Shown here: one piece after another, positions 23,921 to 31,550 of the stretch | How positions within the stretch are numbered: the stretch's first letter is position 1 | Layout of the letters: every line of letters starts with the position of its first letter | Origin: Rhizobium sp. BK316 | GTDB taxonomy: Bacteria; Pseudomonadota; Alphaproteobacteria; Rhizobiales; Rhizobiaceae | Length of the DNA stretch: 64,000 nt | Direction of reading: 5' to 3' | Assembly (NCBI RefSeq): GCF_014193695.1 | Contig: NZ_JACHZR010000004.1 | Location: 744,001-808,000 of the forward strand | Program-made: the position numbers and the translations under genes | The notes under the pieces: model-generated | What the model was told of the DNA's origin: nothing | The model's database searches: none | What the model saw: only the letters and a program-made list of their open reading frames with translations

Positions 23921-25746
23921 CAGGCGTTCACCTCGGTACGGATGCCGCAAAGATAGCAGCGCTTCAAGTTGAACGTTCTATATCGGATAGAGATTTCATC
24001 GCCCGACGGCTGGCCCGATACCGAGACGATATTCGTCTCGAAATAGGTCCGAGAGCCAAGAGCCTTCAATTGCGTCATGGTTGCCGCCGTCCACGTGGTT
24101 CCGCCGTCGCGGCTCACATCGATCTTGACGTCGGTGTTCAGCGTCAGTGCATCGAGCGCTTCGAAGATGCCAGACACCTTGACCTGTGTGGGTGTGAAAT
24201 CGATGAACTCGAAGGCGGCAGTCACCAGAGCGATGTTCTCTGTGCTGTCAGGCTGCTCGACCTGGATCTGCTCAACGAGAACGATGTCATTGACTGACGT
24301 CGTATATCCGGTTGCCGTCGTGGTGGCTGCGTCGGTTCCAGCCTTATAGTAAAGCGTGAAATCCGCATCAGTGGGATTGATGCGCCCGATCGTGCCTCCT
24401 GCCGTGCACTGTGCGGCAATGATCAGGGGTGAGCCTGCCGTTACGGCATAGCTTACCCAATCCGACCACTCTTCTTCGTTGGCAGCCAGCGTGAGGGTCG
24501 AAACACCACCACCGAATGTCAGCGGAACCTGGTCTCCGGTGAATGATCCGCCCGCGCCTGCGTGCCCAACGTAAACGGAAGAGAAGGTAGCTCCAGAACT
24601 CCCGCCCTTGCAGAGAATCCGGACCTTGTTGCCGCCCTGAGAGATGCGAACGCCAGCAAATTTCTGTCGGAGCGTATTGCCGGCCCATCCGCCTGCCGAC
24701 GTGGCCAAAGGCACATATGAGAACGAGTCTACCTGCTGGACGGGGTTGCCGCCGTTCATAACTCTCCCGTTACCGGGATCAAGAACATATCCGGAAGATG
24801 CGCTTGTGTTGATACCTCCTTCGCCGCCGAAACCATCGGCCAGCCCATTCGCCATGAAAACAGGCTCGGCAACAGCTCTTGAAGAATGGATCGCGCTGAG
24901 TGTGCCGCCGTCAATCGAAATGCGATTGCGAAGGGCGGCGGATAGTTTAACGTCCGTCACCGTATCGTCCGCAACTGTGGCAAAGGGGAATCCCTGCCAT
25001 GCCGCTCCGTCCCAATAGAAGTGAGCGATAGAAGCGGTATTCCAGTAGAAGGCACCCTGCCTAATCGGATCGCCATTCGGATCGCTCGTGGGCGCCGTCG
25101 CATATTCCCCCAAATACTGCGACTGGAACTGCCCAAAAACGGCTTCCATCGCCGCCTGAATAGCAGCGCTTGCCTGGTCGCTGGCGAGGCGGAAAGTCGA
25201 GCCATCCTGCTTGCCAATCAGAATAGAGCCGGCGACGATTGCGCCAGGCGCTACATTCCCGCCGGAATTCGTTTTGATTGTGAGCGGCGAACCGTCATTA
25301 AAGCTGACGGTGACGGGCGAGCCAGTGTTGGTGGTTGAAACCGTCAGCCAAACCTGCGCGGTGCTGGAAATAGGCTGGGCCGAACTCGCATGAATAGCGT
25401 TCGGTGTGCCGGTGCCTTCGTCCTCGGCGATGATGACCGAATACGGGAGATCAGCAACGCGAGTCCATGATCCGGTGCCGGCGGCTCCATTCTTTCTATA
25501 GATACCGCTCAGCGCCTCATCTTGCACGACCCATGCCATGTCGTTTGCGTCGTGCTGCAGATCAGCAAAGAGCTGGGCGCGTGTGAGATACACGCTGCCA
25601 CCAGACCCACCGATTGCTGTGACGAAGCTTTCAAGCCACGCGCCCCACGCACGCACCTCGGATTTCTTGACCTTTTTCGGTCCAGAGGACGGGGAGCCAG
25701 GGATATTGTCATCGGAGAAAACTGTGGCGGCGGTTGGTGCTAACAT
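23920..25746 (-). CDS. Tail-fibre-like / tail surface protein
   Basis: The 608-residue protein is rich in Gly, Thr, Ser and Ala. It has a helical N-terminal segment (KKSEVRAWGAWLESFVTAIG) typical of virion-attachment regions of tail fibres and tailspikes, then GAFYWNTASIAHFYWDGAAW and long beta-rich repeats. ATG 25746 is preferred because the longer frame to 25779 reads through a hairpin-plus-T stretch. A glycan-binding role is inferred from composition and from the esterase gene behind it. Confidence 0.7.
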   Translation of the reverse strand: MLAPTAATVFSDDNIPGSPSSGPKKVKKSEVRAWGAWLESFVTAIGGSGGSVYLTRAQLFADLQHDANDMAWVVQDEALSGIYRKNGAAGTGSWTRVADLPYSVIIAEDEGTGTPNAIHASSAQPISSTAQVWLTVSTTNTGSPVTVSFNDGSPLTIKTNSGGNVAPGAIVAGSILIGKQDGSTFRLASDQASAAIQAAMEAVFGQFQSQYLGEYATAPTSDPNGDPIRQGAFYWNTASIAHFYWDGAAWQGFPFATVADDTVTDVKLSAALRNRISIDGGTLSAIHSSRAVAEPVFMANGLADGFGGEGGINTSASSGYVLDPGNGRVMNGGNPVQQVDSFSYVPLATSAGGWAGNTLRQKFAGVRISQGGNKVRILCKGGSSGATFSSVYVGHAGAGGSFTGDQVPLTFGGGVSTLTLAANEEEWSDWVSYAVTAGSPLIIAAQCTAGGTIGRINPTDADFTLYYKAGTDAATTTATGYTTSVNDIVLVEQIQVEQPDSTENIALVTAAFEFIDFTPTQVKVSGIFEALDALTLNTDVKIDVSRDGGTTWTAATMTQLKALGSRTYFETNIVSVSGQPSGDEISIRYRTFNLKRCYLCGIRTEVNA

Positions 25747-25813
25747 CGTCGGAATCCGGGCAATAAAAAAACCGCTCAAAGGCGGGCTTAGGTGTCACGT
25801 GAGTACGGGGTAG

Positions 25814-25921
25814 CTACACCCACTCCGTGCCATCGTCGAAAGTCGAGTCATCGTCGAACGGAGCGCTTTCTTCTGGCGCCTGCTGTTCGTCGTCTTCGTC
25901 GTTCGGATCTGAAGAAATCAT
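25814..25921 (-). CDS. Very acidic 35-residue protein
   Basis: On the reverse strand ATG 25921 opens 35 codons with 14 Asp or Glu (SDPNDEDDEQQAPEE, then STFDDGTEWV). AGGGG lies about ten bases upstream. A short hairpin with seven T follows on the same strand at 25766-25790, before the tail-fibre gene. The composition recalls acidic DNA-mimic peptides, but the length makes this tentative. Confidence 0.4.
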   Translation of the reverse strand: MISSDPNDEDDEQQAPEESAPFDDDSTFDDGTEWV

Positions 25922-26205
25922 TGATTCGCTGCCCCTCACTTGGGGAAGATTCGGTGTGAAAATGACTCGTCTTTTTTGATTCCGTCAACACGTGATAGGA
26001 AATTAATCCGATTAACTAAGAATACATTCCTGCGATATCGGAATCCGGTCAAGGGAAATCAGCTGATGAAAAAACATCGAATTTTTTCTCAATTTTGTTT
26101 TTCGAAGGCGTCAAAATGGCAAAATTTCTGCACGGGTTATTGACGTGTCGGAGCCAAAAAATGCAGGTATGGGTATAGTTTCAAGATTCCTGGAGCATTG
26201 CCTTA

Positions 26206-27036
26206 ATGGCGAACGTGAGTAATGAGGCCGAAGAATTACACCGCATGTGTCTCGTGTTTAAGGATCTGAATGGAGGACATCGAACCTTAGAAGTGCTCGC
26301 TGCGCTATTTGGCTCTCAACCGGAAGAAGCTGAGTATTATATTTTTCTGTCGGCAATACGTTTGAGATTTCAGCGCTTTCTCAAGGCCGTCGATGAAGCC
26401 GTTTTGAACGAGCGCCATCGGACCAATCTTCGCAATGCGGTTAGGCATCTGATGATGTTCACCGAAATCCGTTATGCGACCAATGGGTGGCCTAACACGA
26501 AGGCGGAGGTTTTTACTGATACCCATCTAATGGCGCTCGACATGGCGGGCGGTGGGTTAGCCGGCGTCGTGCCAGTCGTGGTTCTCAGCGAGGACGAGCG
26601 AACGCAATACGTGGCAGACTTACGTCAAGTCTACGATGAGATTTCTGAAACCCACGATTTTGCCTCCGAGATGGTTGGAAACGCAATCCTAGCCTCAATT
26701 CGAATGATCGAATTATTCGACATTTTTGGATCTATCGCGATAGGTGAAAAGCTAATCCAACTCCATGCAACGGCTAAGCAAGCCGCAGAGCTAGTGCCGA
26801 AAGAGCGACGGGCGAAGTATACAAAAGCTGCAGGTGCCGTTGCGATCGTTCTGGGCGGTTTGGTGTACGCCGACGGGGTGGTGTCCGCCGTCGAGAATTT
26901 TTACACTCGAGCAGGCACCATTGCGGAACAGCTGTTACTGGCTAATCCCCCGCAGTTGAAGCTTTTGCCATCCCCCAAAATATCTCAAGATTCGAACGGA
27001 CACCCCGACGCGGAAGTAACTTCGATCGACGTATGA
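26206..27036 (+). CDS. Accessory protein of unknown function with hydrophobic segment
   Basis: The 276-residue protein is helical through residues 1-195 (AEYYIFLSAIRLRFQRFLKA, HRTNLRNAVRHLMMFTEIRY). A hydrophobic stretch follows near residues 207-225 (AAGAVAIVLGGLVYADGVVS), with a polar tail. It is transcribed against the phage operons and flanked by 280 AT-rich bases, as for a lysogenic-conversion gene. Possibilities include superinfection exclusion or a membrane-acting defence effector. No family is recognised. Confidence 0.6.
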   Translation: MANVSNEAEELHRMCLVFKDLNGGHRTLEVLAALFGSQPEEAEYYIFLSAIRLRFQRFLKAVDEAVLNERHRTNLRNAVRHLMMFTEIRYATNGWPNTKAEVFTDTHLMALDMAGGGLAGVVPVVVLSEDERTQYVADLRQVYDEISETHDFASEMVGNAILASIRMIELFDIFGSIAIGEKLIQLHATAKQAAELVPKERRAKYTKAAGAVAIVLGGLVYADGVVSAVENFYTRAGTIAEQLLLANPPQLKLLPSPKISQDSNGHPDAEVTSIDV

Positions 27037-27109
27037 AACTGCCTGGCCGGTAAATCGCGCCAAGAACACGCGAACCGGCCCAAGGTTATCAGCGGACGAT
27101 CAGAGGGCG

Positions 27110-27304
27110 TCACTGGATATTCTCGGGCTTAAGGTTTTTCCGACTAGAGAAGCGCAGCAGTTCCCATCCCAAGGGCGTGATCCGCAGCGGATCTCCCGCG
27201 GCTAGACCGAGGGCGATCAGTTCGGGAATGATGGCACTATCGATCTTCCGTTCCAGCTTCAGGTAAAACAGTGCTTTCTGTTGATCGGGTGTCAGTTCCT
27301 TCAT
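27110..27304 (-). CDS. Small early protein, 64 residues
   Basis: This 64-residue protein (LTPDQQKALFYLKLERKIDS, LIALGLAAGDPLRITPLGWE) has the helix-rich pattern of a small winged-helix-like domain. It starts at an ATG that overlaps the stop of the replication gene (ATGA) and is the last gene of the early operon. Function unknown. Confidence 0.6.
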   Translation of the reverse strand: MKELTPDQQKALFYLKLERKIDSAIIPELIALGLAAGDPLRITPLGWELLRFSSRKNLKPENIQ

Positions 27305-28152
27305 GCCGCCTTCCGATGAATTACTTGTCCCACCCGCTGCCGAAACCAGTCCTCTGTCTCTCTCGATCTCAGGGCGCAGACATCACGCCAATGAAATGGC
27401 ATGAACAGGTCGTTCCCGTCGGTGGTCTTATCGAAGGCCTGCTGAACAATCCGATCCATCGCGCCCGCCGCGATGGTCTTTCCATCTGTCATCTCCACCA
27501 CGATCTCATCGAAGGTATTCAGGAACTCTAGGTCTTCACGATACGCCGAAGGGACAAAATGACGGGGAACCGAAGGGACATTTCTGGCCGCAGCCGAAGG
27601 GACAGTTTCAGATCCTCGCGCGTATCCACCAACATCTTCCCATGGGCAGGCTGAATCTTTATCAGGGGTATTACTATCAGGGATATAGGGACATACGGGT
27701 GTCCCTTCGGTGGATCGTTTCTGTCCCTTCGGTTCTGGCTGTCCCTTCGGTAAATGTCCCTTCGGTGATTGCCCCGCAGCTTCATCCTGTCCCTTCGGTT
27801 CAGGCTGCTTTGCGATGTCTGGTGAGGTGAGGTAGATGCGACGCAACTTGCCGACAACAACACCTTTGTCATCGCGCTTCGGCTGCGTCACACGTTCAAG
27901 GGCGCCAGCATCCTCAAGGAATGACAAGCCACGCTTTGCAGTCTTCACGTCACCTCCGATGGCTTCCGCCAGTTGCTCATCGGTGGGAAAAGCGTATCCG
28001 AGATCTCGGTTCAAGAATCCTGGCAGAACGGCAGCAACCCTCAAGCCTGCTTTTGGAAGGCCCGGTAGGCTCACTCCCATGCTTCTCCATTCGTCGCGCT
28101 GTTCGTTGAAGGTAGCAGCGTCTGAGGAAAAATCGATCCGACGGCTGCTCAA
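27301..28152 (-). CDS. Replication-initiator-like winged-helix protein
   Basis: The 283-residue protein has a winged helix-turn-helix near residues 45-110 (FPTDEQLAEAIGGDVKTAKR, GLSFLEDAGALERV, KLRRIYLT), a low-complexity linker (about 115-205), and a C-terminal domain (about 205-283) with AMDRIVQQAFDKTTDGNDLF. The layout resembles phage O-type or DnaD-like replication proteins. The linker DNA contains eight copies of an 11-bp word in two opposed clusters, as expected if the origin lies inside the gene, as in lambda. The replication role is inference from layout. Confidence 0.7.
   Translation of the reverse strand: MSSRRIDFSSDAATFNEQRDEWRSMGVSLPGLPKAGLRVAAVLPGFLNRDLGYAFPTDEQLAEAIGGDVKTAKRGLSFLEDAGALERVTQPKRDDKGVVVGKLRRIYLTSPDIAKQPEPKGQDEAAGQSPKGHLPKGQPEPKGQKRSTEGTPVCPYIPDSNTPDKDSACPWEDVGGYARGSETVPSAAARNVPSVPRHFVPSAYREDLEFLNTFDEIVVEMTDGKTIAAGAMDRIVQQAFDKTTDGNDLFMPFHWRDVCALRSRETEDWFRQRVGQVIHRKAA
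27546..27604 (+). repeat. Iteron cluster A, three copies
   Basis: CCGAAGGGACA occurs at 27546-27556, 27570-27580 and 27594-27604, with an exact 24-base period. In the gene these copies are read as Val-Pro-Ser. Confidence 0.85.
27605..27699. other. Candidate origin core between the iteron clusters
   Basis: The 95 bases between the opposed clusters end in an AT-richer part with ATCTTTATCAG and TACTATCAGGGATATAG, including a repeated TATCAGGG. This could be the melting region of a phage origin. Confidence 0.4.
27700..27798 (-). repeat. Iteron cluster B, five copies, opposite orientation
   Basis: The reverse complement TGTCCCTTCGG occurs at 27700-27710, 27722-27732, 27740-27750, 27755-27765 and 27788-27798. 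Four copies are read as Pro-Lys-Gly-Gln/His and one, in another codon phase, as Thr-Glu-Gly-Thr. All five have T next to the word (A on the other strand). Confidence 0.85.
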
Positions 28153-28652
28153 AATGCCTCCAACTGTTCCAAGCCATAAGATGCGTCACCTTTCGATGCC
28201 TCCGTACGTCTTTCAAGCTTGTCGACGGCATCGCGGATATTCACCGGAACCTTCCACCAATCAAAAGACCGTAATCCGATCGCTTCGGCGATATCAGCCT
28301 TGAGACGGCCGATATCGAGAAGCGTTAGACCACAATCATCCTCGATATCACTTAGAGATAAACGCACGTTGTCGAGTCGATCAGCTCGGGAATCGCCGCC
28401 AAGGATTGATTTGCTGTCTCGCGCCACTCGGTCCAACGCGGCGCGGTGTTCATCGGTTTCCAACTCGATGACCTGGACAAGTTCATCCCTTAAATTCCGG
28501 TCTTTGGTTGCCACTTCCGTAAGTGCAGCGAGAAGGACTTCCCGCGTAATGTCACCGAGCTCCCGGCAGCCGAAATCCCAGCACGCGGACCAAACCCGGT
28601 CGACGGTTTCTTTCACGAGTCTTGCGGTTTTCACCTTTCTCCAGTTCGTCAC
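28149..28652 (-). CDS. Early protein of unknown function
   Basis: A 167-residue, acidic, mostly helical protein (LETDEHRAALDRVARDSKSI, LTLLDIGRLKADIAEAIGLR). It uses a GTG start overlapping the AlpA-like stop (GTGA) and ends in an ATGA overlap with the replication gene, so it is translated with both. No family is recognised. Confidence 0.65.
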   Translation of the reverse strand: MTNWRKVKTARLVKETVDRVWSACWDFGCRELGDITREVLLAALTEVATKDRNLRDELVQVIELETDEHRAALDRVARDSKSILGGDSRADRLDNVRLSLSDIEDDCGLTLLDIGRLKADIAEAIGLRSFDWWKVPVNIRDAVDKLERRTEASKGDASYGLEQLEAF

Positions 28653-28855
28653 GCGTTGGCCTCAGGTGCTTTTTCCGAATTGAGTTTTTGGAAAGCCTCC
28701 TCGAGGACAGATCGGCGCCACCTTACCGCCCTGATGCCAACCCGCTCACCGGTAGGCAGCAACCCGCGCCGGATTAGGCTGTAGAGCGTCACTTTCGAGA
28801 ATTTACGCTCTTTGCAAATCTGGGATGCTGTCAGGAATTCGTCAGCCTCAGCCAT
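28649..28855 (-). CDS. AlpA/MerR-like helix-turn-helix regulator
   Basis: The 68-residue protein is almost only a helix-turn-helix: FLTASQICKERKFSKVTLYS, LIRRGLLPTG, IRAVRWRRSVLEEA. AlpA-type proteins activate or act as excisionases in integrated elements. GAGGGA precedes ATG 28855, inside the end of the upstream gene. It lies about 480 bases from attR, at the opposite end from the integrase. Confidence 0.78.
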   Translation of the reverse strand: MAEADEFLTASQICKERKFSKVTLYSLIRRGLLPTGERVGIRAVRWRRSVLEEAFQKLNSEKAPEANA

Positions 28856-29102
28856 GGCGTTGTCCCTCTGCGATGAGAGCAGCTACGCGATCATGGGCGG
28901 AAGGCCGCAATGCTGCGCGGTATTCCAACTCGAGCCTCACCAGCCAGGGTTCGGCGGCGGGGCCAACGGCATCAACACAATCGGCCGCCAAGATGAGCAA
29001 TTTTTCTATACGGGAACGCAGCTTTTCCCCGCTGCTAGGATGGGAAAGGTTCACTATAACTTCCAAGTGAACTGCGAAGCAGTCAAACCCACGGGCCTGC
29101 AT
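28848..29102 (-). CDS. First gene of the early operon, unknown
   Basis: An 84-residue protein (FAVHLEVIVNLSHPSSGEKL, RSRIEKLLILAADCVDAVGP) of unknown role. ATG 29102 is chosen for a GAGGG four bases upstream; an in-frame ATG at 29153 has no clear ribosome site. It overlaps the AlpA-like gene by eight bases. Confidence 0.5.
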   Translation of the reverse strand: MQARGFDCFAVHLEVIVNLSHPSSGEKLRSRIEKLLILAADCVDAVGPAAEPWLVRLELEYRAALRPSAHDRVAALIAEGQRHG

Positions 29103-29333
29103 CGCGCCCTCGCCTAACGGCGGTGGCAAGACCGGCGGATTTGCGCTTTCCATGAACCGGTCACAGACCCCCGCTATAGATAAAGCGCGGTAAAGTCAAG
29201 TGTGGTTTCGTAAATGTTTTCCGGCCACAAATGCGAATACTTTTGGGCTACAAATTCAAGGCAATCGCGTTGAAGATATCATATAACTATTTGATTTTAC
29301 TTATATCGATGGCTCCTCCTGGATCAAGACCAT
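29103..29333. other. Right-end control region of the element
   Basis: AT-rich DNA before attR that must hold the leftward early promoter. ACAAATGCGAATAC and CTACAAATTCAAG contain a repeated ACAAAT. No gene is seen. Confidence 0.4.
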
Positions 29334-29350
29334 TCCGGCCCGGGGAGCCA
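29334..29350 (+). repeat. attR core, 17 bp
   Basis: An exact copy of the tRNA-Asn 3' end (TCCGGCCCGGGGAGCCA). The bases before it do not form a tRNA, so this copy is only the attachment remnant. Confidence 0.92.
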
Positions 29351-29360
29351 ATTTGAAGAT

Positions 29361-29402
29361 AAGCGCCTGTTTTCGTTGAATATTCCGAAGCAGGCGCTTT
29401 CT
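29361..29402 (+). terminator. Displaced original terminator of tRNA-Asn
   Basis: AAGCGCCTG pairs with CAGGCGCTT, with an inner TTCG/CGAA stem, followed by TTTCTTTCCC. It begins eleven bases after attR, the same place where the element's own terminator follows attL. Confidence 0.7.
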
Positions 29403-29543
29403 TTCCCACTCCCTCTCCTACCTCCCTTCCCACTTTGGGAACGCATTTTTGTCAGGCAGTAGCCGCAACGCGCGCCCCATAAGGCGGAACCATCAAGTCC
29501 GAGTTTGGTTTAATTCAGACACTTGTCGCTAGCGGAGGCTACG

Positions 29544-29771
29544 ATGTGGGCTATCTTGATCGGTGCCGCTCTTATAATTGGCGGACTACTTTTATTCTTT
29601 TCATCGACGCTTCGTCGAAGATCGAGTGATCCGCATCAAATACCCCAAGGCGGCACCACGCTTGAACCACGGCACCAGGGCATCAGGTTTCTCGGTGTAT
29701 CCCAAAACTGGCAAGCCCTTGTCATTATCGCAGTCGGCGCACTTCTCTTGGCATTTGGTGCGTATTCATGA
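29544..29771 (+). CDS. Small two-span membrane protein
   Basis: The 75-residue protein has hydrophobic segments at both ends (MWAILIGAALIIGGLLLFFS and ALVIIAVGALLLAFGAYS) around a polar, basic loop. GGAGG lies five bases before ATG 29544, so the upstream in-frame start at 29523 is not used. Function unknown. Confidence 0.6.
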   Translation: MWAILIGAALIIGGLLLFFSSTLRRRSSDPHQIPQGGTTLEPRHQGIRFLGVSQNWQALVIIAVGALLLAFGAYS

Positions 29772-30034
29772 CGCTCGACAGCACTTGACCGCTCCATTCG
29801 CCGTAGGTGCTGAAGTCACCGAGATGGCAGCAGTACACCTTCGGGCTATGACACTTGCACTCGCTTGGGTTTTCGTCAAAATCCTGATTGCAGTGCGCAG
29901 GCGCCTGACAATCATGGCTCGCGCCGGCGAATATTTATTATAGAACTTCAGGGCCGATGCGGCGACGGCAGCAATCAAGCCACGATACCCATTAATTCGA
30001 ATTTTCCGACCTATCTTCACGGCGAGAAGGCGAC

Positions 30035-30922
30035 ATGGATTTCGACGCATCGCAAGGGGACAGAAAATATCGGACCAGCGAGCGCGTGGGCGGGCTTGTC
30101 GACTGTTCAGGGCTGCAGGTCGAGCTCCGGCGTTTCGATCCGGGCTGGCAGGTCGACCTTACACTCGAATGCACAGAAATAGCCGTCCTGCTCTCGGGAC
30201 AGTCGAAGATCCGATGGACCGGTGACGGTCACAGGCGGGAAGCTATCGCCCGCCCCGGAGTCGCATGGGTATGTCCGGCTGGAGTCAATGAGAGCGCTGT
30301 AGAAATCGTCGGCACGATGCCTGAGTCCCTTCACATCTTCCTGCCGCCATCGCTCGTCGGTGAGAGTGCACTTTCAAACTTTGACATCGATCCGGCGAGA
30401 GTGCAGCTCGCCTATGCGGGCGGCGTCCCTGATCCAGTGGTCTTGCAGCTCGGTGAGCTTTTTCGTGGTGTGTTGAACCGAAAACTGGAAGCGACAGACC
30501 GGCTGTTTCTCGACGGGATTCAGCTGGCGCTGGCGGCGCATTTGCTTGGCACCTATTCGTCCGCCCGCTGGCGTCCGCCGACGCGGACACCCGCCATCGA
30601 TCCGAAAAGGCTGAGGCGCGTCCTCGATTTCATCGAGGCTCGCATTGCGGCGGAAATCTCGCTGGAGGATCTTGCGGCGGAGGCCTGTCTCAGCCCCTTT
30701 CACTTTTCTCGCATCTTTCGCGTGGCCACCGGCAAGGCCCCGCATCGCTACGTTACCGAGCGACGGATCGAGGCGGCCAAGGAGAAACTGCGGCTCGCGC
30801 AGTCCTCGCTGGTGGAGATCGCTATCGATACCGGCTTCGGCTCACAGGCCAATTTCACCCGCGTCTTCCGCAAGATAACCGGCCTGACGCCCGGCCAGTA
30901 CCGCGCGCTCTTCACCTCTTAG
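30035..30922 (+). CDS. AraC-family transcriptional regulator
   Basis: The 295-residue protein has a variable N-terminal sensing part (about 1-190) and a C-terminal AraC/XylS domain with two helix-turn-helix units (SLEDLAAEACLSPFHFSRIF near 215 and LVEIAIDTGFGSQANFTRVF near 265), ending GLTPGQYRALF. It likely regulates the following HbpS-like, SDR and NTF2-like genes, which start 167 bases downstream in the same direction. Confidence 0.9.
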   Translation: MDFDASQGDRKYRTSERVGGLVDCSGLQVELRRFDPGWQVDLTLECTEIAVLLSGQSKIRWTGDGHRREAIARPGVAWVCPAGVNESAVEIVGTMPESLHIFLPPSLVGESALSNFDIDPARVQLAYAGGVPDPVVLQLGELFRGVLNRKLEATDRLFLDGIQLALAAHLLGTYSSARWRPPTRTPAIDPKRLRRVLDFIEARIAAEISLEDLAAEACLSPFHFSRIFRVATGKAPHRYVTERRIEAAKEKLRLAQSSLVEIAIDTGFGSQANFTRVFRKITGLTPGQYRALFTS

Positions 30923-31088
30923 CAATATCCGCCGTCCGGACGCGTTCGCCGCCCCCTCTGCGTGCCCATTCGAGCGCAAGATCTGCACATAGTGCAGCAA
31001 GAGATGGAAATACGGCAACGCGCCTTCGGCCTACACCTGTCTCATCGAACGGGGAGCACCCACCCTCGAACGAAGAGGAGACAGGGAC

Positions 31089-31490
31089 ATGATTACCGCT
31101 GAAGAAGCGCGCAGGGTCATCGCCGCCGGCGAGGCGCGAGCAAGAGAAATTGGCGTTCCAGCCAATATCGCCGTGCTCGACGCCGGCGCTCACATGAAGG
31201 CTTTTGCCCGCATGGACGGCGCCTTGCTGGGTTCCATCGACATCGCCGTCAACAAGGCCCGGACGGCGGCGCTGTTTTCCATGCGCACCGAAGCAATCGG
31301 CGAATTCTGTAAACCCGGCGGCACCTCGTTCGGCCTAGAGCAAACCAATGGCGGCCTCGTCGTCTTCGCCGGCGGCATTCCCCTCACCGATGGACGTAAC
31401 ATCATGATCGGCGCAGTCGGCGTGTCCGGAGGGGCCGTCGCCCAGGACCTTGAAATTGCCCAGGCTGCAGCGGCTGCCCTCACCGCCTGA
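31089..31490 (+). CDS. GlcG/HbpS-family protein
   Basis: The 133-residue protein matches the GlcG/HbpS family: ITAEEARRVIAAGEARAREI, ANIAVLDAGAHMKAFARMDG, SIDIAVNKARTAALF and FAGGIPLTDGRNIMIGAVGV with a C-terminal SGG. Some members bind haem or take part in redox sensing; others are of unknown role in catabolic operons. AGGAG precedes the ATG. It is the first gene of a group with an SDR and an NTF2-like protein. Confidence 0.85.
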   Translation: MITAEEARRVIAAGEARAREIGVPANIAVLDAGAHMKAFARMDGALLGSIDIAVNKARTAALFSMRTEAIGEFCKPGGTSFGLEQTNGGLVVFAGGIPLTDGRNIMIGAVGVSGGAVAQDLEIAQAAAAALTA

Positions 31491-31550
31491 ACGACTTTTC
31501 TCCGTCTGAACTACCTTTTTTCAACCCAAGCACATCGAAAGGAAGTTATT

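Larger units (their letters stand above)
3730..29350. mobile_element. Integrated HK97-type prophage, probably incomplete
   Basis: The element of about 25.6 kb is bounded by two copies of a 17-bp sequence. It has a tyrosine integrase beside the tRNA, and recognisable packaging, head and tail-measure genes in siphovirus order. Early genes lie at the right end. Accessory genes, several on the opposite strand, lie between modules at 5.3-8.5, 21.6-23.2 and 26.2-27.0 kb. A major tail-tube gene, tail-tip genes, holin, endolysin and a CI-like repressor were not recognised. The element is therefore either a defective prophage, a satellite-like element, or one whose genes diverge beyond recognition by eye. 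Confidence 0.92.

Noticed and set aside
25940-26143. 67-codon plus-strand frame with a TTG start
   Set aside because: No ribosome site, AT-rich intergenic composition and no domain-like features.
27546-27798. CRISPR array
   Set aside because: The 11-bp word is too short, spacing is irregular in one cluster and orientation is mixed; it also lies inside a coding sequence.
3730-29350. Gene-transfer agent cluster
   Set aside because: Integrase, att repeats and phage early genes are present and GTA tail genes are absent, so a prophage fits better.
29766-30050. 94-codon minus-strand frame
   Set aside because: Low-complexity Ala/Arg content, no clear ribosome site; probably the promoter region of the AraC gene.
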